From: an uncultured Clostridia bacterium
Lineage (GTDB): Bacteria > Bacillota > Clostridia > Oscillospirales > Oscillospiraceae
Assembly (NCBI GenBank): GCA_937915065.1
Contig: CALDMR010000097.1
Location: 1-16,971 of the forward strand
Length of the DNA: 16,971 bases
Direction: 5' to 3'
This document shows, in pieces, positions 7,881 through 13,582 of the stretch (positions within the stretch are counted from its first letter, which is position 1; each line of letters begins with the position of its first letter). Under the pieces are notes generated by a model, which was not told the DNA's origin, did not search any database, and saw only the letters and a program-made list of their open reading frames with translations. The translations under genes were made by a program, and so were the position numbers.

Positions 7881-7913
7881 ATAAAAAAGCCCAAAAACTC
7901 CAGGAGTTTTTGG
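7881..7913 (-). terminator. Leader terminator (attenuator) of the CoA-transferase unit
   Basis: On the minus strand an almost perfectly palindromic stem spans 7891-7913 (CCAAAAACTCC and its complement) and is followed by GC and six T residues (7890-7883). It lies between the promoter and the start codon, with its 5' arm shared with the second leader hairpin. This is a strong intrinsic terminator used as an attenuator. Confidence 0.9.
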
Positions 7914-7958
7914 ACTTCGATGCCACAAAATCTTTCTGCACACGCCGTTGTGTGCAGA
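7908..7958 (-). promoter_or_regulatory. ANTAR-type two-hairpin antiterminator element, copy 2
   Basis: On the minus strand hairpin P1 (7935-7958) is a perfect 9-bp stem closing the hexaloop AACGGC. A 4-nt linker, AAGA, leads to hairpin P2 (7908-7930): an 8-bp stem with one G.U pair and a one-base bulge, closing the hexaloop ATCGAA. Both loops have A1 and G4. The 3' arm of P2 (7908-7913) is also the 5' arm of the terminator. The P1 loop, linker length, bulge position and GGC/GTC closing pairs match copy 1 although the stems differ in sequence, so the structure and not just the sequence is conserved. Confidence 0.85.
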
Positions 7959-7976
7959 CATTGTTCTATTGATATC

Positions 7977-8005
7977 ATCATAGCAGTTCGTCACCGCTTT
8001 GTCAA
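7977..8005 (-). promoter_or_regulatory. Sigma-A-type promoter of the CoA-transferase unit
   Basis: On the minus strand a perfect -35 TTGACA (8000-8005) lies 17 bases from the -10 box TATGAT (7977-7982). Transcription would begin near 7970, a few bases before hairpin P1. Its arrangement is the same as at the activase-GRE promoter. Confidence 0.88.
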
Positions 8006-8012
8006 TCCGTTC

Positions 8013-8041
8013 CTCCAAAAACAGCGTGCCGCTCTGCACGC
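8013..8041 (-). terminator. Intrinsic terminator after the DUF4125 gene
   Basis: A 6-bp GC-rich stem (8024-8029 with 8036-8041) with a 6-base loop is followed on the minus strand by TGTTTTTGG. It lies 18 bases after the DUF4125 stop and just before the next promoter, so it probably ends the long shell operon. The stem is short, so some read-through is possible. Confidence 0.65.
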
Positions 8042-8059
8042 AGGGGACGATTCACTTTT

Positions 8060-8668
8060 TCAGCAGCAGGCCTTCTCCGCTGCATCTAAGGAATAATAAC
8101 CGCTGGCACGCACCGTTGCCTTCATTACCAGCAGAGGGAACATAATATGATGCTGCTCCAGCTTCTGCAAATATGCCAGATACAGCCGCAGCGTCTCTTC
8201 AGAATAGGTCAGTAGCTCTCCGCGCGTATAGGTCTCCACGGAAGTTTCTCCAAAGCTTTCCGCCGCAGTAAGGGGCCGCCCCCGGCTGCCAAGCTTTGGA
8301 TACATGGCGCGGAACCGGCGCGTTTGAGGGATCTCAATGGCCAGGATCTGTTCGGCCAACCGCTCTTTTTCCGCAGAAACAGGCGCCAGCAGCTCCCGGA
8401 TCTGCTCATATTCTTCCGGATGTGTTTCTTTCATCATATATCCGTATTTTTCGGACAAAAGGTTTTCCCCCGTCTCTTCGGCGCGGATCAGATCATTCTG
8501 ATAAGAGGCCAGCATAGCGTCGTCCCACGCCGCAAACTGGGCGCCGCGCATCACGCAGAATCCCCGCTGGTCATCCTGGCAGGATGCTCTTCCGCCCGTA
8601 TTCTGCACTTTTTGAAACATGTTCCATTCACGGCTTAAAATATCACTGATACGTTCCGCTTTTTCCAT
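8060..8668 (-). CDS. DUF4125 family protein
   Basis: 202 residues, mostly helical, with no signal peptide or membrane segment. I recognise it as DUF4125 from EWNMFQ (14-19), GGRASCQDD (25-33), NLLSEKYGYMM (69-79) and ETYTRGELLTYS (145-156). The family has no established biochemical function. The protein ends in a Cys-Cys pair. The start is the ATG at 8668, chosen because family homology begins there; a purine-rich AAAGGATG sequence lies about 11 bases upstream. An in-frame extension to 8761 would overlap the previous gene and is rejected. It is the last gene of the shell operon, 43 bases after the PAS gene. This placement suggests a sensory or accessory role together with the PAS protein, but that is a guess from context. 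Confidence 0.82.
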   Translation of the reverse strand: MEKAERISDILSREWNMFQKVQNTGGRASCQDDQRGFCVMRGAQFAAWDDAMLASYQNDLIRAEETGENLLSEKYGYMMKETHPEEYEQIRELLAPVSAEKERLAEQILAIEIPQTRRFRAMYPKLGSRGRPLTAAESFGETSVETYTRGELLTYSEETLRLYLAYLQKLEQHHIMFPLLVMKATVRASGYYSLDAAEKACC

Positions 8669-8711
8669 ACACTGATCCCATCCTTTCCCAGAGATTCCAA
8701 AACCGCCTGTT

Positions 8712-9116
8712 TTACTCTTCCACAAAAATCCGCCGGTGTTCACCGCGGCCGCCGGGAGCAAGACTGCTTTCGATATTGATCTCTAAAATACCCGCAACCT
8801 CTTTTCCGACGAAGTAAGGGAACTGCAGCACCGTTACCGCACCGCCCTCCACACCGGGAAAATTCGCATGGTAAAAATTCAAAGGTTTGCCCATGGCAAA
8901 CATCAAAAACAACGCGTCAATATTTTTTTGATGGATCGGGGAGTGGCAATTTTTTGTGGAATAGCCCAAGTACTCCCTCGGCCCAAACACTTTACTGTAA
9001 AACTTTTGCGCCGCCTGATTCAGATAAACGATCTTCAGATCCCGATCAATCAGTGCGACGGCAGCGCCCAGCCCATCATACAGGGCAAGGATCTGCTCGC
9101 TGTTCAAAAGTTCCAT
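8712..9116 (-). CDS. Single PAS-domain protein
   Basis: 134 residues comprising essentially one PAS fold: a helical N-cap, then ALIDRDLKIVYLNQAAQKFY (21-40), the typical start of a PAS domain, and beta strands ending in GKEVAGILEINIE. A CHSPIH segment (57-62) resembles the Cys-His-Pro-Pro motif of PAS domains found in DUF438-type proteins. No kinase, DNA-binding or output domain is attached, so it must act through another protein or as a ligand or redox sensor. The start is the ATG at 9116, after AAGGAAAG; an extension to 9206 would run through a 13-bp hairpin. It lies between the shell hexamer gene and the DUF4125 gene. The ligand, such as heme or a small molecule, is unknown. Confidence 0.8.
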   Translation of the reverse strand: MELLNSEQILALYDGLGAAVALIDRDLKIVYLNQAAQKFYSKVFGPREYLGYSTKNCHSPIHQKNIDALFLMFAMGKPLNFYHANFPGVEGGAVTVLQFPYFVGKEVAGILEINIESSLAPGGRGEHRRIFVEE

Positions 9117-9150
9117 ACATTTCTTTCCTTTCTCTTGTTTCATATTGAAA

Positions 9151-9180
9151 CATACAGGCGGGATTGCTCCCGCCTGTATG
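9151..9180 (-). other. 13-bp hairpin upstream of the PAS gene
   Basis: A perfect 13-bp stem (9151-9163 with 9168-9180) with a GCAA loop on the minus strand lies in the 174-base gap between the BMC-H gene and the PAS gene. It is followed by TTTC and a small palindrome rather than a long U tract. It may be a partial terminator or an mRNA-processing hairpin that keeps PAS and DUF4125 expression below that of the shell genes. Nothing else in the gap looks functional. Confidence 0.6.
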
Positions 9181-9290
9181 CCGCCGTTTCCATCTTTGGG
9201 GTACAAGATAAAAACAGCGTTGGAGTGATAAAAGGGAAAATGAGTACAAATAGGGGGTATGCATTTTCTGACAGAAGTCAGGATAACACC

Positions 9291-9578
9291 TTATGCTTCA
9301 GGCGTATAGTTGGGCAGGATCGTCTCGACCTCAACATGAGGACGGGGGATCACGTGGACGCTGATCAGCTCGCCCACACGCTGGGCAGCTGCCGCACCTG
9401 CATCCGTTGCCGCCTTTACAGCGCCAACATCACCGCGCACCATAACGGTGACCAGTGCGCCGCCGATATGTTCCTTACCGATCAGGGTAACATTCGCTGC
9501 CTTGACCATAGCATCTGCTGCTTCAATGGCACCGATGAGACCTTTGGTCTCGATCATACCAAGTGCATCATATTTCAT
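9291..9578 (-). CDS. BMC-H shell hexamer (PduA/EutM type)
   Basis: 95 residues forming a single BMC domain. It starts MKYDALGMIETKGLIG, continues with AADAMVKAANVTLIG and RGDVGAVKAATDAGA, and ends HVIPRPHVEVETILP, all hallmarks of the major hexameric shell protein. Such hexamers tile the facets of the shell and their central pores pass small substrates. The first 85 or so residues are almost identical to those of the long-tailed hexamer just upstream, so the pair arose by tandem duplication. The ATG follows a GGAGG site. A 22-base gap separates the two genes, so they should be co-expressed and may form mixed sheets. Confidence 0.96.
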   Translation of the reverse strand: MKYDALGMIETKGLIGAIEAADAMVKAANVTLIGKEHIGGALVTVMVRGDVGAVKAATDAGAAAAQRVGELISVHVIPRPHVEVETILPNYTPEA

Positions 9579-9600
9579 GTTCTCTCCTCCTTTTCAAAAT

Positions 9601-10314
9601 TTAGTTCTGCTCGTAAAATGCACGGAATGCATCGAGCAGTTCACCCTTGGCAATCCGCTTCAGGTTTCTATCTGTCAACTCCGCCGCCTCGTATTCTTTG
9701 GCGAGGTCACGAAGTTCTGCCAGCCGCAGGAATGTAATTTCCGACATGGCCTCTTCCAGGCCATTCTGCGCGACGAGGGCCTCCAGCTTTGCCCGCGTCA
9801 TCCCCTCTTCTTCGGGGGCGGGCTGCTCTGCCGGCGTCTCCTCCGGCTCGGCCATTCCGGCTGCCTCTTCCACAGGCTCTGCCGGAAGATCTGCTGTCGG
9901 TTCCTCCGCAGAAGTTTCCGGCTCTTCCGCAGGAGCATCCGCTTCCTCTGCGGGCGCTTCCTCTACGGGTGCTTCCGGTTCCTCCGCGTTATTATTGTCC
10001 TCCGGGGCGTCTTTGGGGCCCTCCGGGCCGTCCTCCGGCTCTGTCGGAGGATGGGGCAGGATCGACTCGACTTCCATATGGGGACGAGGGATCACATGGA
10101 CGCTGACCAGTTCGCCGACACGCTGGGCAGCCGCTGCGCCCGCATCCGTCGCCGCCTTCACAGCGCCGACATCGCCGCGCACCATAACAGTAACCAAGGC
10201 GCCGCCCACATGAACCTTTCCGATCAGCGTGACATTGGCCGCCTTGACCATGGCATCCGCCGCTTCAATGGAACCGATCAAGCCCTTTGTTTCAATCATA
10301 CCTAATGCCTGCAT
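9601..10314 (-). CDS. BMC-H shell protein with acidic linker and extra C-terminal domain
   Basis: 237 residues. Residues 1-88 are a BMC-H domain nearly identical to the short hexamer downstream. Residues about 89-170 are a Pro/Glu/Ala-rich, very acidic, low-complexity linker. Residues about 171-237 form a predicted helical domain; the part LRDLAKEYEAAELTD to KGELLDAF (201-230) resembles Rho N-terminal/SAP-like helix-extended-loop-helix domains. EutK of enteric bacteria is a known precedent for a BMC-H domain with an extra C-terminal domain. The tail could bind cargo, other shell parts, cytoskeleton or nucleic acid; none of this is shown. The ATG follows a GGAGGT site 8 bases upstream. It is co-transcribed with the short hexamer. 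Confidence 0.92.
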   Translation of the reverse strand: MQALGMIETKGLIGSIEAADAMVKAANVTLIGKVHVGGALVTVMVRGDVGAVKAATDAGAAAAQRVGELVSVHVIPRPHMEVESILPHPPTEPEDGPEGPKDAPEDNNNAEEPEAPVEEAPAEEADAPAEEPETSAEEPTADLPAEPVEEAAGMAEPEETPAEQPAPEEEGMTRAKLEALVAQNGLEEAMSEITFLRLAELRDLAKEYEAAELTDRNLKRIAKGELLDAFRAFYEQN

Positions 10315-10387
10315 CCTGTTTCACCTCCGTCCCTGCTGCCGCATCAGCGCGGCAGATTTTCCTGGAAAACTGTTGCGTTTCAGGGCT

Positions 10388-11116
10388 TTATTTCTCTGCT
10401 TTCTGGCACAGAGAACCGCCCACTGTTTTATGGATCATCTGCGAAAGCAGATTGACGAGATATGCGACACGCACCTTCTGCAACTGCGAAAGGGCCTCCG
10501 CATTGTCGTAATAAAAGCGGTATGTTTCGCCCCTCAAGTAATGAAGAACGGCAACCTCCGCTCCATGGTTGGCCAAGAGCATCGCCCGTGTGATATGGAA
10601 GCACTCTCTGTGCGGACATTTCAGATCCTCAGCGGTCATACCGCTGCAGGGCCCCGGCGTTAAAACATTGATATCGCTGCCGTTTTCAATGCTGCACAAG
10701 CTGCATTCCATGTCAAAAATTTCATTGGCCAACGTTTGATTCTGTGCATAGATCTCGGTGGCCTGCTTCAGATACAGCGCCTGCAACGCGCAGAACCGCG
10801 CTTTGAGTTGATTGCTGCAGCCAGTCGGAACGGCCCCGGAAGCCGGTGCATCTTCGCCGCTGCACGCAGGGCACTGTGCTGCCTCCGGTTCTTTTTCCTC
10901 CGCCGCCTGCTCTGAAGAGTATTCTTCAGAGCCATCCAGCTGAATGGTGGCGGTTTTTGAGGGTTTGACGTCCGTGGGATCTACGATGGATATCTGCCGA
11001 TCTGACAGGAACTGCCTGGCGCCCGGCGTTAACCGTTCGCCTTCCACCAGCGTGAAACTTTCAAAAGCCTGTTTGCTGTATAGGTCACGCAGATTCTGTT
11101 CCGTAATATAAATCAT
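10388..11116 (-). CDS. EutT-like protein (cobalamin adenosyltransferase family, divergent)
   Basis: 242 residues. The N-terminal part (ITEQNLRDLY at 4-13, then GERLTPGARQFLSDRQI at 26-42) matches the start of EutT, which adenosylates cob(I)alamin for ethanolamine ammonia-lyase. A Glu-rich linker with a CPAC pair (82-85) follows. The C-terminal helical part has further cysteines (CSLC and CPHREC). The HX11CCX2C metal motif of enteric EutT is not evident, and I do not see a clear ATP-binding core. It may have lost the enzymatic role. Two ATGs are close together; the one at 11116 is preferred because it lies 6 bases after GGAGG and overlaps the eutP stop as ATGA, while the ATG at 11122 abuts the ribosome site. 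A B12 enzyme is not visible here, which makes the gene odd. Confidence 0.6.
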   Translation of the reverse strand: MIYITEQNLRDLYSKQAFESFTLVEGERLTPGARQFLSDRQISIVDPTDVKPSKTATIQLDGSEEYSSEQAAEEKEPEAAQCPACSGEDAPASGAVPTGCSNQLKARFCALQALYLKQATEIYAQNQTLANEIFDMECSLCSIENGSDINVLTPGPCSGMTAEDLKCPHRECFHITRAMLLANHGAEVAVLHYLRGETYRFYYDNAEALSQLQKVRVAYLVNLLSQMIHKTVGGSLCQKAEK

Positions 11117-11586
11117 CGGCATCCTCCTTTCTCCCGTGATCGTTCGGTTCGGATCTCCTCGATACGCTGCACCAAGGCATCCATACCCTGTCCTGTTTGG
11201 ACAGAGATCTCATAATAAGGTTTTTGCACGCCGGCGGCTTCCAATTCCGCATAAGCATTGTCCATCCCGTCGCGCCCCAAATCGGCCTTGGTAATCACAC
11301 CCAATACCGGGATTCGGAACACTTTGGAAAAGCCGGGCGGATAACTGCGCTTATGCGCCGTTGGATCACAAAGCATCAGCATACAGTAGGCATCCTGCTG
11401 GGCCGCAATCAAATGCTTATGCATATCGTTGCTTTCCACATAGGAGCCCGGTACGTCCAGCGTACGCTTTCCGTACACCATATGGGGCGTACGTTTCGGC
11501 GGCGTCTCGATCCCGTTCAGATAATTGGCCAACAGCGTCTTTCCCGACTCCCTGGCCCCCAGGATCATAATGCGTTTCGTCTTCAT
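11113..11586 (-). CDS. eutP: EutP/PduV-like small GTPase
   Basis: 157 residues with a Ras-like GTPase fold. The P loop is GARESGKT (10-17), the G3 motif is DVPG (44-47), and the G4 motif is TKAD (99-102). EutP and PduV are accessory P-loop proteins of BMC operons; PduV associates with the shell, and an EutP has been reported to have acetate kinase activity. Its start ATG overlaps the stop of the upstream eutS as ATGA, and its own stop overlaps the next start in the same way, so translation of these three genes is coupled. The name eutP rests on context and length; pduV would fit equally well. Confidence 0.88.
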   Translation of the reverse strand: MKTKRIMILGARESGKTLLANYLNGIETPPKRTPHMVYGKRTLDVPGSYVESNDMHKHLIAAQQDAYCMLMLCDPTAHKRSYPPGFSKVFRIPVLGVITKADLGRDGMDNAYAELEAAGVQKPYYEISVQTGQGMDALVQRIEEIRTERSREKGGCR

Positions 11587-11924
11587 GTTTTTGTTACCGG
11601 CACAACGTCGAATTTCAGGATCTTCTCTAATTTATCCGTAACTTCCTTCAGGGCTGTCTCCACGCTCTGCACATCGCCCATAATCACCACAGAACCAGTG
11701 AAACGATCCAGGAAACCGATGTCCACATCGGCCGCCTTCACCGCAATATCCGCGGCAATCATGGAAGTCTCATAGGGAGACAGCGTCAGGATCCCGATCG
11801 CGCCGCCCTCCTCGATTCCCAGCGATTCATAAATGCTGGGAATCGGGGAAGCGATTACATGCGCAATCGTAACCTGTTTACCAGGTACGGATTCTTCAAT
11901 AATACGATTAACGGAGTCCGCCAC
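11583..11924 (-). CDS. eutS: EutS/PduU-like circularly permuted BMC-H shell protein
   Basis: 113 residues when started at the GTG at 11924, close to the 111-116 usual for EutS and PduU. The segment ESVPGKQVTIAHVIASP is the N-terminal beta-barrel region of this subfamily, and LTPYET-like LSPYETSMIAADIAVKAADV and GFLDRFTGSVVI form the permuted BMC fold. These hexamers are shell facet components with a plugged pore. The start is uncertain. An upstream ATG-initiated form to 11996 would add about 24 unrelated residues inside eutL, whereas the GTG gives a family-like start (ADSVNRIIEESVPGK). The gene overlaps the eutL stop by 17 bases. The ribosome site is only a weak GGTGG. Confidence 0.9.
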   Translation of the reverse strand: MADSVNRIIEESVPGKQVTIAHVIASPIPSIYESLGIEEGGAIGILTLSPYETSMIAADIAVKAADVDIGFLDRFTGSVVIMGDVQSVETALKEVTDKLEKILKFDVVPVTKT

Positions 11925-12594
11925 CGACACCACCACCCGGCAACTGCTGCAACGGATGGTCTGCCACATACTGAACCGCTTTGGCAAATGCTTCACCGGC
12001 TGCGCGGCATGCGGACTGCTCGCCCTTCAGAATACCGCCGCCGCAGTTGGTATACGTAGGCGGGGCCCAGAATGCAGCAATCTCAACTTCCGCAGCTTTC
12101 AGAGCCGCATCCATCGCATACATGGATTCATTGGGAGGCGCGATGACATACAACAGCGCCTCGCCCTGCTTTACAGTGGAAATCTGGGGCCAATAGCTGC
12201 CGGAACGGCTGATCACATGGGAAATATATGCAATCGAGTCGTCTTCATTGCAGCTGATAAAATAGGCGTCGTTCTCAACGACCTGATGAATGATCTTAAA
12301 AGCACTGACGATATCTTCCGGATTCGGAGCAGAAAATGCACCATAGAATTCGCCGCTCAGTTTAAAGCTTGCATTTGCTGCGCCGGCATACAGTGCCGTG
12401 GCATGTACGATCTCGATATCGGTACTCTTGCTTGCTTCATCCATTCCGATATAACAGACATCATCGCAGTCAGCAGTGAAGATGCCCAGGCTTCTGTGGC
12501 CCTCGGGAATCGGGAACTGCTTTCTGTACTGTTCATTCATGTTCGGGATAATTTTCTCACTGAGGATCTTAGACCTTAAAATATCGCCTTTCAT
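11908..12594 (-). CDS. eutL: EutL-like tandem-domain BMC-T shell trimer
   Basis: 228 residues, like enteric EutL (219). Two BMC domains lie in tandem, roughly 1-110 and 111-215. The segments HRSLGIFTADCDDVCYIGMDEASK and LYAGAANA in the first half, and ISRSGSYWP, YVIAPPNES and GEQSACRAAGEAFAKAV in the second, are those of EutL. EutL trimers have a gated central pore and small side pores, and can bind ethanolamine in the enteric system. Its presence in a GRE locus is worth noting, since EutL is best known from ethanolamine loci. The ATG follows AAGAGGAAAG. The tail is glycine-rich (GGGVGGGLR) and overlaps the start of eutS. Confidence 0.92.
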   Translation of the reverse strand: MKGDILRSKILSEKIIPNMNEQYRKQFPIPEGHRSLGIFTADCDDVCYIGMDEASKSTDIEIVHATALYAGAANASFKLSGEFYGAFSAPNPEDIVSAFKIIHQVVENDAYFISCNEDDSIAYISHVISRSGSYWPQISTVKQGEALLYVIAPPNESMYAMDAALKAAEVEIAAFWAPPTYTNCGGGILKGEQSACRAAGEAFAKAVQYVADHPLQQLPGGGVGGGLR

Positions 12595-12606
12595 ATCTCT
12601 TTCCTC

Positions 12607-12882
12607 TTAAAACTCGTATTTCTTAATCTTCTCTCTGACAATCCAGTGAGTCTTCAGGCCCTTGGGGCAGAAGAACAGATCGCCAGGACGAACAGTTACT
12701 TCACCGCCGGGATACTGCAGGGTTGCGCAGCCGTAAATCACCAGTGCGGTCTCGTTGTGATCATAGACGAAGTCGAATTCGCAGGGGTCGCTTTCCCAGG
12801 TGATCTCTTTGCTTATGTACTCGATTTCACCTTCGGTGGGCTTTCTGACCAGGATCTCCAATTTATCGTTCATGTTATCCAT
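12607..12882 (-). CDS. Small cupin, EutQ-type (DUF861-like)
   Basis: 91 residues forming a single cupin barrel. The core reads from ETALVIYGCATLQYPGG to VRPGDLFFCPKGLKTHW (45-79), with a KKYEF end. It corresponds to the cupin half of EutQ without the N-terminal part. Full-length EutQ has been reported to act as an acetate kinase; whether this short form has any enzymatic role is unknown. The usual metal-binding histidines of cupins are mostly absent. The ATG follows an AAGGAG site about 9 bases upstream; a second Met at codon 4 is a minor alternative. It sits between pduL and eutL, 12 bases before the latter. Confidence 0.82.
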   Translation of the reverse strand: MDNMNDKLEILVRKPTEGEIEYISKEITWESDPCEFDFVYDHNETALVIYGCATLQYPGGEVTVRPGDLFFCPKGLKTHWIVREKIKKYEF

Positions 12883-12911
12883 TTTGCTCGTCTCCTTCTG
12901 AAAATTTTGGT

Positions 12912-13568
12912 TTATGCTTTTTTTACGATACGGACGTTGGACTTAGAGGTCAAGCCCAGCGCATTTGCTTCTTCCGTATCCAGATGGCACTCCAGTCTGG
13001 AATTGTTGTTGGCGCGAATCACCACATCGTGGAGCAGGCCGGACCGGGTGCCCTCGCACTCCAGATCCACAATCTCGCCGTCTGTCACGCCGAATCTGGC
13101 TGCATCCTCGCAGGACATGTGGATGTGTCTCTGGGCGATCATCACGCCCTCGGGGATCTGTACGCTGCCCTTCGGGCCCGTCAGTGTGACCCCCGGCGTG
13201 CCGCTCAGCACACCGGACATCCGAACCTCGCCCTTCACGCCGAGCTTGAAGGTGTCGCCGACCAGGATCTCAACCTGGGTCTGTTTACGAACCGGGCCCA
13301 GCACACGCACCTTTTCGATGGCGCCCTTCGGGCCGCAGACTGTCAGCGTTTCCTTGCAGGCAAACTGTCCGGGCTGCACCAGGTCTTTGGTGTTGGTCAG
13401 CTGATAGCCGGGGCCAAACAGCTTTTCCAGATCCTCCTGGGACAGGTGGATATGCCGGTTGGAAATACCCAGCGGAATGGCGCCGTTTCCGCCCTCGTTC
13501 ATTTCCTGCTGGACCCGAACGACGGCTGCGGCCACTTTCCGCATCAAATCTTCATACTGTGCATTCAT
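12912..13568 (-). CDS. pduL: Phosphate acyltransferase PduL (BMC type)
   Basis: 218 residues. PduL turns acyl-CoA and phosphate into acyl-phosphate and free CoA inside the shell, recycling CoA and leading to ATP through a kinase outside. Its zinc ligands are visible in two HIH motifs, SNRHIH (H39, H41) and AQRHIH (H148, H150), plus H195 in ECHLD. The first 20 or so residues (MNAQYEDLMRKVAAAVVRV) can form an amphipathic helix, the usual encapsulation peptide. The gene lies 14 bases after the aldehyde dehydrogenase stop, so the two successive steps are co-expressed. The acyl group depends on the GRE product and is probably acetyl or propionyl. Confidence 0.95.
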   Translation of the reverse strand: MNAQYEDLMRKVAAAVVRVQQEMNEGGNGAIPLGISNRHIHLSQEDLEKLFGPGYQLTNTKDLVQPGQFACKETLTVCGPKGAIEKVRVLGPVRKQTQVEILVGDTFKLGVKGEVRMSGVLSGTPGVTLTGPKGSVQIPEGVMIAQRHIHMSCEDAARFGVTDGEIVDLECEGTRSGLLHDVVIRANNNSRLECHLDTEEANALGLTSKSNVRIVKKA

Positions 13569-13582
13569 GGCGTTTCCCCCGA

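Noticed and set aside
7834..7941. N-terminal extension of the CoA-transferase
   Set aside because: It would translate through the leader terminator and P1/P2 region; the ATG at 7833 has a good ribosome site and a family-like start.
8024..8041. Third ANTAR-type hairpin (loop AGAGCG has A1 and G4)
   Set aside because: It lies upstream of the promoter with no partner hairpin in the right spacing and is followed by a T tract, so it is better explained as the terminator of the shell operon.
10388..11116. Cobalamin riboswitch or B12 dependence suggested by the EutT-like gene
   Set aside because: No B12-box-like leader and no B12-dependent lyase are visible in the window.
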